Below are positions 52,359 to 63,915 of a stretch of 64,000 bases of DNA, in pieces. Within the stretch, counting starts at the first letter, position 1, and every line of letters starts with the position of its first letter. The translations under genes were made by a program, and so were the position numbers. Below the pieces are notes generated by a model that saw only the letters and a list, made by a program, of their open reading frames with translations, was not told the DNA's origin and searched no databases. The DNA is from Thermomicrobium roseum DSM 5159 (GTDB lineage Bacteria > Chloroflexota > Chloroflexia > Thermomicrobiales > Thermomicrobiaceae), in the NCBI RefSeq assembly GCF_000021685.1, contig NC_011959.1, positions 1,485,704 through 1,549,703 on the forward strand, read 5' to 3'.

Positions 52359-53807
52359 CTAGATATCAAAGTACAGGTAGAATTCATAGGGATGCGGTCG
52401 AACCTCTACTTCTCGGAGTTCCTTCTCGCGCTTATAGCTCACCCAGGTTTCCAAGAGATCACGGGTGAAGACGTTCCCTTCCAGCAGCCAGTCATGATCA
52501 CGCTCGAGCGCCTCGAGGGCGGCCCCGAGCGAGCCCGGCACGCTCTTGACCTGTGCTGCCTGCTCGGGCGGCAACTGATAGGTATTGACGTCGAGCGGGC
52601 CAAATCGGCTCGCATCGAGTCGCCGCTGAATGCCATCCAGACCGGCCATCAGCATGGCAGCGAAGGCCAGATACGGATTGCAACTCGGGTCGGGAGGGCG
52701 GAACTCGACCCGCTTGGCCGCAGCATTCTCCGGTCCGGTCGTATACATCGGGATCCGGATGCAAGCGCTGCGATTGCGCTTGGAGAAGGCCACGTTGACC
52801 GGAGCCTCGTAGTGCGGCACGAGCCGCTTGTACGAGTTGGTCGTCGGGCTCGTCAATGCGAGGAGCGCATCGACATGGGTCAGCAAGCCGGCGATGTAGG
52901 AAAGGGCGAGCTCGGAGAGTTCAGCATAATGGCACGCCGCGTAGAACAGGTTCGTTCCATCGCGCCACAAGCTCTGATGCGTGTGCATGCCGTTGCCGTT
53001 ATCCCCGAAGAGCGGCTTTGGCATGAAGGTCGCTGTGCAGCCATGCTTTCGGGCAACGTTCTTGATGACATACTTGTAGATCATCACCTTGTCGGCCATG
53101 GCAGTCAACGTATCGCGCCGCATGTCGATCTCGCCTTGGCCAGCGGTCGCGACTTCGTGATGGTGCATCTCGACGGGAACACCGATCTGCTCGAGGAGCA
53201 ACGCCGCCTCGCTGCGGATGTCCTGAAAGGTATCGTGAGGAGGAGCTGGGAAGTATCCCTCCTTGGGGCGGATGGTATAGCCGAGATTCGGCGTCCCGTC
53301 GTTGCGACCACTGTTCCAGTACCCTTCACGCGAGTCGATCGCGAAGCCCATGCGATAGGGCAAGACCTCGTAACTGACGTGGTCAAAAATGAAAAACTCG
53401 ATTTCCGGTCCCCAGAAACTCGTGTCGGCGATCCCCAGATCGCGCAGGTATCGCTCGGCTTTCTGGGCAACGTAGCGCGGATCACGCGCATACGGTTGAC
53501 GCGTCTCCGGATCGACGACGTTACAAATCATGACCAGAGTCGGGACAGCCGCGAACGGATCGATGAAGGCCGTCGTCGGGTCAGGAACGAGCAACATGTC
53601 GCTTTCTTCGATGGCCTGGAAACCGCGGATACTCGAACCATCGAAGCCGATGCCGCGCTCGAAATCGGCCAAGCTGAGCTGGCTCGCTGGCAGCGACGCA
53701 TGCTGCCACGTGCCGGGAAGATCCGTAAAGCGCAAATCGACGATCTGGATACCACGTGACCGGATCAGATCGAGAACGTGTTCTGGCGATGTGCACGACC
53801 CGTACAT
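52359..53807 (-). CDS. Glutamine synthetase type I (second copy)
   Basis: 482 aa from ATG 53807 (GGAGGAGAACC upstream). The set GFDGSSIRGFQAIEESDM, GPEIEFFIFD, HHHEVATAGQGEIDMR, NGNGMHTHQSL and NRSACIRIP is complete. The C-terminal NTYQLPPEQA keeps the Tyr context of the adenylylation site, so it is of GSI-beta type. It lies 170 bases upstream of the first copy. Confidence 0.95.
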   Translation of the reverse strand: MYGSCTSPEHVLDLIRSRGIQIVDLRFTDLPGTWQHASLPASQLSLADFERGIGFDGSSIRGFQAIEESDMLLVPDPTTAFIDPFAAVPTLVMICNVVDPETRQPYARDPRYVAQKAERYLRDLGIADTSFWGPEIEFFIFDHVSYEVLPYRMGFAIDSREGYWNSGRNDGTPNLGYTIRPKEGYFPAPPHDTFQDIRSEAALLLEQIGVPVEMHHHEVATAGQGEIDMRRDTLTAMADKVMIYKYVIKNVARKHGCTATFMPKPLFGDNGNGMHTHQSLWRDGTNLFYAACHYAELSELALSYIAGLLTHVDALLALTSPTTNSYKRLVPHYEAPVNVAFSKRNRSACIRIPMYTTGPENAAAKRVEFRPPDPSCNPYLAFAAMLMAGLDGIQRRLDASRFGPLDVNTYQLPPEQAAQVKSVPGSLGAALEALERDHDWLLEGNVFTRDLLETWVSYKREKELREVEVRPHPYEFYLYFDI

Positions 53808-54368
53808 GGTTCTCCTCCTGTTCCGCGCGCTCACGGCACCTTCAGCGCGCCTCGACTACGTCCCAGCATAAGACAGCAGTGGCACGCCACCTTCGGCGTC
53901 CTGCTGAGGATGGCGGAGAACCGTTGTGCACTGTGCACAAACGATACGGAACATGAGGACGACAAGAGAAGACACAGCCCTGACCGGCAGCCTCGCAGCC
54001 AGCGCACCCTCGATACTCTCATTGGCCCGCGGTGCCGGTTCATCACCGGGCGCCGCGACCGCCAATGGCGGCTCGGTGAGAGCCAGGGCCGGTCGGCTCT
54101 CGCCGACCGTTGCGCCGGCCGCGCACTCACCCGTCAGGGCCGTGCGATCATATGCTAGCACATCGTTCGCGCCTCTGTCAAGCCCCCGGTTACTCACCCT
54201 GCCCGCGCACTCGAGCACGAGCCCGCTGCCGCTGGAGCGCCGCGTGCACTGGCGCTGGGGCACCTCTGCTCGTGACGAGCCAGCCCCAGCGATCACCCTT
54301 CAGCCCGACCAGCTCCCTGCCGAAAAGAGAAGACTGAGCACGGCCTCGCCTGGCACCTGGAGGACACG
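53808..54368. other. Divergent intergenic region
   Basis: No convincing gene. It holds the 17-bp palindrome at 53924-53940 and on the minus strand a TATGCT (53865-53870). Confidence 0.5.
53924..53940. promoter_or_regulatory. Perfect 17-bp palindrome, putative operator
   Basis: TTGTGCAC-T-GTGCACAA, 117 bases upstream of the second glutamine synthetase start and about 60 upstream of a possible -10, a position suited to an activator. It may serve the EAL gene instead. Confidence 0.5.
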
Positions 54369-57300
54369 GTGAACGAGGATATCGAACGGGGGTCGGAGAA
54401 AGGGTCCGGCCCGACACTCGCTACGCACCGGCCTGCCGGGGACAGCTCGGACATTCCGGAACTCGTCGCAGCGCTCTGGAACAGTAGCGAGCCGCAGCTG
54501 CTGATCGACCCGCAGGACGGGCGTATCGTCGACGCCAACGATGCCGCCGTGCGCTTTTACGGGTGGACCTACGGCGTCCTGTGCTCGTTCACCATCGATC
54601 GCATCAACACCCTTCCGCCTGCTGAGATCCGAGCACGACTCGCCGAGGCCACCCAACGCCCTCGCACGCGTTTCGTTTTTCCCCACCGATTTGCGGATGG
54701 GCGCGTGCGCTCGGTCGAAGTGATCACCGGACCGGTACGCGTCGGCGAGCGCATCCTCCTCTGGTCGACTCTCCACGACCTGAGCGACATCGTCCATCGT
54801 TCCCCGGAATTCGAGACGCTCGCGCACCGCTATCAGACACTGGTCGAAAACCTCCCAGCTGTGGTCTATCTGGAGGAGGCCGATCCACCTCACCGTAAGA
54901 TCTACGTGAGTCCGGCGGCTGAGCGACTCCTCGGTTGGGCCGCGCACGAACTCCAGGTCGATCGAGCGACCTGGTACGAGCGGTTCGTCGCACCGGAGGA
55001 TCGCGCTTGGGCGCTCGCTGAGCGAGAGCGAAACGATCGTACCGGTGAAGCCTTGCGCCTGGTGTACCGGTTCCGCACTGGCGATGGTCGAACGGTTTGG
55101 CTCCGCGACGAGGCGGTCCTCATCCGCGACCGGCTGGGACACCCCTGGGCTCGGCACGGGCTCCTGACCGACGTGACCAGTCAGAAGCGCCTCGAGGCCC
55201 GCCTGCAACGGGAACTCGCTTTTCACAACGTCCTGCTCGGAATCGCCAGTCGCCTGGTGACAGCGAGCAGCGACGAGTTCGAGAACGTCGTGGCCGCGAC
55301 GTTAGCCGATCTGGGATCGTTCCTGGCGATCGATCATCTCGTGCTTTTGGAGTGCGAAGGAACGGACATCGTGCTCCTGAGCCGGTGGCAGGCTCCCGGC
55401 ATCGAGTTATCGGTACGGTGTCTCGGCCGGCAAGCGATTCCGAGCCTTCCCTCGCTCCAGTCGCTGCTCGAGCGCGGCCAACCGGTCGTCGTACCGCGTC
55501 TCGAAGCGCTCGACGCGGGGGCCGACGATGTGCGGACGTTCTGCACGCACCTCGGCCTGCGATCGCTCCTTGCAGTTCCGCTCCTGGCAGCTGGGCGCCT
55601 GATCGGCTGTCTCCTCGCCGCTCAGCAACGTGACGAGCGGCTGTGGGGTGAGGAGGAGCTGGATCTCTTCACGCTCGTTAGCCAACTCTACGCGGCATCG
55701 ATCCAGCAGCGGCGGGCAGAACGAGCGGAGGCTCAGCATCACGCCTGGCTCCGTGCGACGGTTCTCGCTGCGCCGGACGCCCTGCTCGTTCTCGACGCCA
55801 ACGGTATCGTTCGCTTCGCCTCGCCCGCGGCCCGGACTGTCCTCGGGCTGGCACCGGACCAGCTGGTCGGTCGCCCGCTCGCGGATCTGACGACCACTCC
55901 GGAGCGAGTCGCCAGCTGGGCACTCGACGGACTGCGACCCGAGCGAGCGAACCGCATCGAAGTCCAGTTCGCGCACCAGCCGACGCGCACGGTCGAACTC
56001 TCGGGTGTCGATCTCCGCAGCGACCGGCACATCGCGGGAATCGTGCTGTCTGCCCGCGATGTCACCGAGCGCAAGCGAGCCGAGCAGCTGCTCCGCGAGC
56101 GGGCGACACGCGACCAGCTGACCGGACTCCTGAGCCGCTTCGGATTTCTCGAAGTGCTCGAAGCGCTCCTCCACACGACCACCGCAGAAACGATCGGCAT
56201 CCTCTGCTGTGATCTCGAGCGCTTTTCGGCATTGAACGATGCGCTGAGCTGGGAAGCGGGTGATGCCATCCTCCGCGCGGTCGCCGAGCGGATCCGCCGA
56301 GTAACCGGCGCGCTGGCCGCTGCTCGCCTGGAGGCCGACCGGTTCGCGGTCGCGCTGACCGCTCCCGACCGGACGACGCTCGTCCGACTCGCCGAGGAAC
56401 TCTTGCACGAACTCAGCGGCTGGTACGAGGTGGGTCGTGACGAAGTCTACGCCCGCATGCGCGGCGGGCTGGCTTGCGTGGAAGATGGAATCGACGCGAC
56501 CACCGCGCTCCGTCGGGCGGAAATCGCCTTCCAGGTCGGCAAGCGCGCCGGTCAGGAGCGTTTGTCCGTTTTCGATCCGGTGCTCTACCAGGCCAGCATC
56601 GAACGACAGTTCCTGGAGCGCGACCTGCGGCGCGCGCTGGAACAGGGGGAACTCCAGATCCATTATCAGCCAGTCATCGCCGTCTCGAGCGGTCGCTTGA
56701 CCAGTTTGGAAGCACTGGTCCGTTGGCACCATCCCGATCGTGGCCCCATCTCTCCCGCCGTTTTCGTCCCCTTGGCCGAGACGACCGGATTGATCAGCCA
56801 GCTGACCCAGTGGGTGCTCCTGCAGGCCTGCCGTCAACTCTGGGCCTGGTCTCGGGCCGGACTGGCTCCAGAACTTTCGATCAGCGTCAACCTGAGCCCC
56901 ACCGACTTCCTGCACTTGGACGTACCGCAGCTCGTCGACGACATCCTGCAGGTGACCGGCCTGGAGCCGCGACGGCTGACGCTCGAGCTGACCGAGTCGG
57001 CGATGCTCGACCCGGCCGTCTCGCGCGAGCGACTCGAGCGTTTGCGGGCGCTCGGCATCGCGGTGTTGATCGACGACTTCGGTGCGGGGTACTCCTCGCT
57101 CGGCTACCTCAAGCAGTTACCGGTGAGCGGGCTCAAGATCGATCGCACCCTGGTGGCCGATATCGATCATGATCCGGCGAGCACAGCTGTCGTCCGCTCG
57201 ATTCTGGAGTTGGCCGGCGCTCTCGAGTTGAGCGTCACGGCGGAAGGGATCGAATCGGCACGCCAACTCGCTGTCCTGCGCGAGCTCGGTTGCCATTACG

Positions 57301-57395
57301 CACAGGGATTCTTCGTCGGTCGGCCTGCTCCGCCGAATGCGATCCACCATCTCTTGCGCCGTGGCTCCACCGACCACCCCTATCTGGACGAGTGA
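54369..57395 (+). CDS. PAS-GAF-PAS-GGDEF-EAL protein (degenerate GGDEF)
   Basis: 1008 aa from GTG 54369. Two PAS domains (about 30-145, 150-270), a GAF domain (280-430), a third PAS domain (445-560), a GGDEF domain whose motif is LEADRF (654-659), and an EAL domain (SLEALVRW at 779-786, NLSPTDF, ELTESAML, DDFGAGYSSLGYL, KIDRTLV, TAEGIES). It should degrade cyclic di-GMP; the GGDEF part is probably inactive or GTP-sensing. The C-terminus is intact. It lies alone. Confidence 0.9.
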   Translation: MNEDIERGSEKGSGPTLATHRPAGDSSDIPELVAALWNSSEPQLLIDPQDGRIVDANDAAVRFYGWTYGVLCSFTIDRINTLPPAEIRARLAEATQRPRTRFVFPHRFADGRVRSVEVITGPVRVGERILLWSTLHDLSDIVHRSPEFETLAHRYQTLVENLPAVVYLEEADPPHRKIYVSPAAERLLGWAAHELQVDRATWYERFVAPEDRAWALAERERNDRTGEALRLVYRFRTGDGRTVWLRDEAVLIRDRLGHPWARHGLLTDVTSQKRLEARLQRELAFHNVLLGIASRLVTASSDEFENVVAATLADLGSFLAIDHLVLLECEGTDIVLLSRWQAPGIELSVRCLGRQAIPSLPSLQSLLERGQPVVVPRLEALDAGADDVRTFCTHLGLRSLLAVPLLAAGRLIGCLLAAQQRDERLWGEEELDLFTLVSQLYAASIQQRRAERAEAQHHAWLRATVLAAPDALLVLDANGIVRFASPAARTVLGLAPDQLVGRPLADLTTTPERVASWALDGLRPERANRIEVQFAHQPTRTVELSGVDLRSDRHIAGIVLSARDVTERKRAEQLLRERATRDQLTGLLSRFGFLEVLEALLHTTTAETIGILCCDLERFSALNDALSWEAGDAILRAVAERIRRVTGALAAARLEADRFAVALTAPDRTTLVRLAEELLHELSGWYEVGRDEVYARMRGGLACVEDGIDATTALRRAEIAFQVGKRAGQERLSVFDPVLYQASIERQFLERDLRRALEQGELQIHYQPVIAVSSGRLTSLEALVRWHHPDRGPISPAVFVPLAETTGLISQLTQWVLLQACRQLWAWSRAGLAPELSISVNLSPTDFLHLDVPQLVDDILQVTGLEPRRLTLELTESAMLDPAVSRERLERLRALGIAVLIDDFGAGYSSLGYLKQLPVSGLKIDRTLVADIDHDPASTAVVRSILELAGALELSVTAEGIESARQLAVLRELGCHYAQGFFVGRPAPPNAIHHLLRRGSTDHPYLDE

Positions 57396-57420
57396 GCGCT
57401 CGAACCGGTCGTGCGGGTAC

Positions 57421-58995
<1,575 letters not shown>

Positions 58996-59526
58996 TTTCG
59001 ACCTCCTCGCTCTTGCTCGCGGGCGTGTTCGATTCCTCAGCACACCGATGGGGGCGGGTGATTCTGGCCTGCCGCCCCGAATCGGCGACTTTCCAACTCT
59101 ACACGATACGGCTCACGCCATCGAAACCGACGGCGGTTCTGGGAACAGTGTCCTCCTCCCCGTCAGGAACGCGCCTTTCCGATCGAGACCACGAGCGCCG
59201 AGCACTGTCCTGTGCCCCAGGGCACAGCGAGGCGATCCGGTGGCGGAACTCCTCCCGGAGATGATCGGGCGAGTCCATCACCGCAGGCGAGAGAGCCGTG
59301 GGCAGCCGGCCCTGCGTCACAGCCACACGACCAGCACACTGGACCGCGCGTGCGAGAGTGGCGAGCCACTCGCCGCCTTGCGAGTCGCTCCATACTGGGG
59401 GAACTTCCCCTCTTGCCCACTGGTCGCCTCGCTGGCACACTGGCGCTGTTCGAGGGCAGGAAGCCACTACGCACGCCTGCCCGGTCGGTGTGCAGGCTGC
59501 TTTTCGGAGACGGTGAGGAAAGACGG
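58996..59526. other. Divergent intergenic region upstream of lon
   Basis: No convincing gene, palindrome or known heat-shock element was seen. Confidence 0.4.
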
Positions 59527-61845
59527 ATGGCCGCTTCCAGCCGTGCCGATCTCTACGCATCGCGGTATCCGGTCCTCGTGTTGCGCAACGTGGTTCTGCT
59601 TCCTGGTCATGCCGCGACGATCGCGGTAGCCAGTCCAGAAGGGCAGCGCGCAGTCGACTTTGCGCGGCGGCAGGAAGCAGCCCTCGCGGTCGTCGTGTAC
59701 GCGGACGGCCGCGCACCGAACATGCTCACGCCACAGGTCGGGACGCTGGCGCGTATCGCCGAGGTCGTTCCCCAACCTGACCAGCGCTGGCAAGTGCGTG
59801 TCGAGGGACTCCGGCGAGTTCGTGTCCTCTCGCTGGATGTGACGAGCCCGGCACCCCAGGCACGTATCGAGCTGTTGTTCCCGCCCGTCACTCCACAGGC
59901 CCACACGATGGCGCAGCGGGTACGCACGCTCGCGGGCGAGCTGCATCGTGCGGTGGGCATCCCCGATGCTGAGACGCTCCGAGTGCTCGAGGCAACCGAG
60001 GATCCCGACCGGCTGGCTGACCTCCTGGCTGGACAACTCGTCCGCGACGTCAGCTATCGCCAGCGCCTGCTCGAACTGGTCGAGCCAAACGAGCGCCTCG
60101 AGCACCTCGCCGCGCTGATCGAGCGGGAACTGGCCCGAGTAGCCGCTCCGAGCGCGCCGGCAGTGCCAGCTGCTAGCACACGCTTGTCCGCGGAGCCAGT
60201 CATCGTGGCGGACGAGACGAGCGAAGCACGCGAAGAAGCGGAGCGCTTGCGCCAGCGCCTGGCAACCTGTGGCGCTCCCCCAGCGGTGGTGGAGCGAGTC
60301 GAGCAAGAGATCGAGCGATTGTCCCGCATGAGTCCCGCCTCCGCCGAGGCAACTGTCACCCGGACCTACATCGAGACAGTCCTGAGCGTCCCGTGGCTGA
60401 CCGAGACTCCCGAAACGGTCGATCTGGCCCGAGCACGGGCGATCCTGGAGCGCGACCATTACGGCTTGGAACGTGTCAAAGAGCGCCTCCTCGAGGAACT
60501 GGCTGTCCGCGCGCTGACCAACGGCCGCGCGAGCCGCAGCACCGTGCTCTGTTTCGTCGGGCCGCCTGGGGTAGGCAAAACCAGCCTCGCCCGCTCGATC
60601 GCCGAAGCCTTGGGACGACGCTTCGTGACGGTGAGTCTGGGTGGAGTGCGCGACGAAGCGGAGATCCGCGGTCACCGCCGCACCTACCTCGGTGCGTATC
60701 CAGGGCGCATCGTGGAAGCGCTCCGGCGGGCCGGCACGCGCAACCCGGTCATCTTGCTCGACGAACTCGACAAGCTGGCGACCGACTATCGAGGTGATCC
60801 GGCCGCTGCGCTCCTCGAGGTGCTCGATCCGGAACAGAACAAACAGTTCGTCGATCACTATCTGGACGTACCAGTCGATCTCTCCGGTGTCCTCTTCATC
60901 GCCACCGCGAACTCGCTAGCTCCGCTGCCTCGGCCTCTGCGCGATCGCTTGGAAGCGATCGTGCTGGAAGGGTACAGCGAGGAAGAAAAGCGGGAGATCG
61001 GGAAACGCTACCTTCTGCCGCGCCAGCTCGCAGCCCACGGACTGCCGGAGACAGCCGTCGAGCTCACGGACTCGGCCTGGCAGGAGCTGATCACCGGGTA
61101 TACTCGCGAAGCAGGGGTGCGCGAACTCGAACGGCAACTGGCGGCGCTGTGCCGCAAGATGGCACGAGAAGTCGTCGAACGAGGTGGTACAGTCGGGACA
61201 CTGTCACGACGTCGTGTCACCCCCGCCACCTTGCGCCGCTTACTCGGTCCACCACCCTATCGCGAGATGACGGCCACGAGCGAACCACAAGTCGGTTTGG
61301 CTTTGGGGCTCGGTGCCACTCCCGTGGGCGGGATGCTCGTGCCGGTGGAAGTCCTGGTCATGCCAGGGCGGGGAGAATTGCTGGTCACTGGCCAGGCTGG
61401 CGAAGTCTTACAAGAATCGGCCCGGGCAGCACTGAGTTGGGTCCGCGCCCACGCGGCTCGATTGGGGATCTCGGCGGACTTCGTGGAACGGATGGACATT
61501 CACGTCCATCTCCCCGAAGGAGCGCTCCCGAAGGAAGGGCCATCGGCTGGGCTGGCACTGGTCGTCGCGCTCGTCTCAGCGCTCTCGGCACGGCCGGTGC
61601 GCAGCGACCTCGCACTCACCGGCGAGATCACGCTGCGCGGGCGTGTCTTGCCGGTCGGCGATTTGCGGCAGAAGGCACTGGCTGTCCAGCGGGCAGGGCT
61701 GCGCGAACTCGTGGCACCAGCCGCCAACCAGGTCGAGGCGAGTCGGCTCCCCGCCAGTCTCGCTCGCCGGCTGACGGTGCACTGGGTGGAAACGATCGAG
61801 CAGGCGCTGGAACTGGCGCTCTTGCCCCATCGCAACGACGCGTAA
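59527..61845 (+). CDS. lon: Lon-family ATP-dependent protease
   Basis: 772 aa from ATG 59527. LON substrate domain (VLVLRNVVLLPG...), AAA+ with Walker A GPPGVGKTS, Walker B ILLDELDK, sensor ANS, and protease domain with the Ser in KEGPSAGLAL and the Lys in DLRQKALAVQRAGL. It degrades misfolded proteins. Longer frames upstream are spurious. Confidence 0.95.
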   Translation: MAASSRADLYASRYPVLVLRNVVLLPGHAATIAVASPEGQRAVDFARRQEAALAVVVYADGRAPNMLTPQVGTLARIAEVVPQPDQRWQVRVEGLRRVRVLSLDVTSPAPQARIELLFPPVTPQAHTMAQRVRTLAGELHRAVGIPDAETLRVLEATEDPDRLADLLAGQLVRDVSYRQRLLELVEPNERLEHLAALIERELARVAAPSAPAVPAASTRLSAEPVIVADETSEAREEAERLRQRLATCGAPPAVVERVEQEIERLSRMSPASAEATVTRTYIETVLSVPWLTETPETVDLARARAILERDHYGLERVKERLLEELAVRALTNGRASRSTVLCFVGPPGVGKTSLARSIAEALGRRFVTVSLGGVRDEAEIRGHRRTYLGAYPGRIVEALRRAGTRNPVILLDELDKLATDYRGDPAAALLEVLDPEQNKQFVDHYLDVPVDLSGVLFIATANSLAPLPRPLRDRLEAIVLEGYSEEEKREIGKRYLLPRQLAAHGLPETAVELTDSAWQELITGYTREAGVRELERQLAALCRKMAREVVERGGTVGTLSRRRVTPATLRRLLGPPPYREMTATSEPQVGLALGLGATPVGGMLVPVEVLVMPGRGELLVTGQAGEVLQESARAALSWVRAHAARLGISADFVERMDIHVHLPEGALPKEGPSAGLALVVALVSALSARPVRSDLALTGEITLRGRVLPVGDLRQKALAVQRAGLRELVAPAANQVEASRLPASLARRLTVHWVETIEQALELALLPHRNDA

Positions 61846-61852
61846 CCGAACG

Positions 61853-61888
61853 GGCGGGCTGCCGAGAGCGCCTGTCTCGCCGCCCGCC
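61853..61888 (+). terminator. Hairpin after lon
   Basis: GGCGGGC/GCCCGCC outside with an inner CGAGA/TCTCG stem, 8 bases after the stop; no T run. Confidence 0.4.
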
Positions 61889-61955
61889 TACCGGTTTCGC
61901 TAGGATTGCCGCGACGATCATGCCCGTTCGTGGGCTCTACGGTAGGAGGTCACGC

Positions 61956-63734
61956 ATGCACACCGCTTGGCGCGACCCCAGTGTGGAACAGCGAGTGCTG
62001 TCAGCGATCTCGCTGGATGAACCGTGGGCAGCGATCGAGCAATTCGCCCAGCTCGTCCGGCTTTCCGGTAGCCCAGAGGAACGCGAGGCACTCGATTATC
62101 TCGTCGAGCGACTGGAACGCTGGGGAGTGCCGTATCGAGTCTTCTGGCCGACCTGTCTCATTTCTTGGCCAGTCTACGCGACGCTGCGCGTCGTCTCACC
62201 GGAAGCCCGAGCGGTTCGGGCCAAGACGCTCGCCTTCTCTCCCTCGACCGATGGGGCGGAAGTCATCGGCGAACTCGCCGTTGTCTCGTCGGAGCAGGTG
62301 GCGGGGATCGAGCAGATTTTCGCCGAGAATGTTCCGACGCAAGTTCCCGATCTTCGCGGCAAGATCGTCCTGACCGATGGATTCGGCTTCGCGGCGCAGG
62401 CCGTTCATTGGGCGAGCACCGGTGCGCTCGCGGTCATCTTCGTCCATCCAGGCGAAGCGATCCACGAAGGCATCGCGACGACGTCGTGGGGATCCCCCGA
62501 CCTGGATGCCGAGGGCACGGTGCCAGCGGTCCCGATCGTGACCATCGCTCGGCCGGACGGCGAGTATCTGCGCTCGTTGGCAGCACGCGGTCCGGTGACA
62601 GTCGCCCTCGCCACCACGGTAGAGACCGCGTGGCGACCGATCCCGATACTGGTCGCCGAGATCCCAGGAAACCAGGCGGCTGACGAGTTCGTCCTCCTGC
62701 ACGGTCATCTCGACTCGTGGCATGTAGGGGTCGGCGACAACGCGACTGGCGATGCAACGCTCCTGGAACTTGCCCGCGTCTTTTGGCAGCATCGCGAGTC
62801 GCTCGCCCGCACGCTGCGCATCGCGTGGTGGTCGGGTCATTCCCACGGGCGCTATGCTGGCTCGACCTGGTACGCCGATACCTACGCGCAAGACCTGGTG
62901 CCCAACTGCGTGGCGCACGTCAACTGTGATTCGCCCGGATGCCGCTGGGCCACCGAGTATCGAGATGTCGCAGTGATGGCAGAAGCTGCCGCCCTGGTCC
63001 GCACAGCGATCCGCGACGTGACCGGGCTCGAAGCGACGACCGCTCGTCCACCGCGCGCTGGTGATTACTCGTTCACGAACCTCGGGATCACCGGCTGTCT
63101 CATGCTCTCGTCGACCATTCCGGAAGAAATCAGACGGGCCAAAGGCTTCTACCCCGTCGGGGGCTGCGGCGGCAACATCGTTTGGCATACCGAGGACGAC
63201 ACGCTGGACGTCGCCGACCCCGACGTCTTGTTGCGTGACCTCCGCGTCTATGCCGCCGTGACGCTGCGCCTGCTGAATGCGCCCGTCCATCCGTTCGACT
63301 TCCGCGCGACGGTGCGGGAGATCGAGGAAGCGCTCCGCCGGTACCAAGAAACAGCCGGTGAAGCGTTCGACCTGCGCCCAGCGCTGCAAGCTGCTGGGAA
63401 CCTGCTCACGACCCTCGACCGGTTCTACGAGCACAGTGCGACGCTCCTGGACCGACCAGCCGACGATCCGGAAGTGCGGCGCGTCAACGCGGCCCAGCGC
63501 TCGATGGCGCGTCACCTCGTGCCGGTCAACTACGTGCGCCGCGGACGCTTCCGGCACGACCCAGCGCGACCGATACCAGCAGTGCCGGAGGTGGCAGCGG
63601 CGCGCGAGTTCGCTCACGTCCAGCCAGAGAGCGACCGCTGGCATCGCGTCCGCACGCATCTCCTGCGCGGGCAGAATCAGGTGGTCTGGTCGCTCCGGCA
63701 GGCACAACGCCGGCTGGCTGAACTCCTCTCGTGA
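61956..63734 (+). CDS. M28-family peptidase-fold protein, Glu pair replaced
   Basis: 592 aa from ATG 61956 (AGGAGGT upstream). A PA-like insert precedes the core: HGHLDSWHVGVGDNATG with the first metal His and Asp, then WWSGHSHGRYAGSTWY, where H295-S296 stand in place of the usual E-E (general base and metal), NCDSPG and the late HTEDDTLD histidine. It may be a divergent metallopeptidase or inactive relative. No signal peptide is seen. Confidence 0.85.
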   Translation: MHTAWRDPSVEQRVLSAISLDEPWAAIEQFAQLVRLSGSPEEREALDYLVERLERWGVPYRVFWPTCLISWPVYATLRVVSPEARAVRAKTLAFSPSTDGAEVIGELAVVSSEQVAGIEQIFAENVPTQVPDLRGKIVLTDGFGFAAQAVHWASTGALAVIFVHPGEAIHEGIATTSWGSPDLDAEGTVPAVPIVTIARPDGEYLRSLAARGPVTVALATTVETAWRPIPILVAEIPGNQAADEFVLLHGHLDSWHVGVGDNATGDATLLELARVFWQHRESLARTLRIAWWSGHSHGRYAGSTWYADTYAQDLVPNCVAHVNCDSPGCRWATEYRDVAVMAEAAALVRTAIRDVTGLEATTARPPRAGDYSFTNLGITGCLMLSSTIPEEIRRAKGFYPVGGCGGNIVWHTEDDTLDVADPDVLLRDLRVYAAVTLRLLNAPVHPFDFRATVREIEEALRRYQETAGEAFDLRPALQAAGNLLTTLDRFYEHSATLLDRPADDPEVRRVNAAQRSMARHLVPVNYVRRGRFRHDPARPIPAVPEVAAAREFAHVQPESDRWHRVRTHLLRGQNQVVWSLRQAQRRLAELLS

Positions 63735-63827
63735 GCGATCGTCGAGGGCCGAGGAGCGCCAGACCAGACTCGTCCCGCTGTCGGAGACGAGCGCTGCCAG
63801 CGTGACAGAACGCATCATCGGCGCTGC

Positions 63828-63836
63828 TGCTAGAAT
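63828..63836 (+). promoter_or_regulatory. Extended -10 element of mreB
   Basis: TGC then TAGAAT (5/6), about 80 bases before the start codon. Confidence 0.5.
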
Positions 63837-63915
63837 TGCCTACGATGGTGGGCACTTCGCGCAGGTTGCCGGTCACAGCGAACGAGCAACGCGACAGGGT
63901 GGGGGTGCGGGAACA

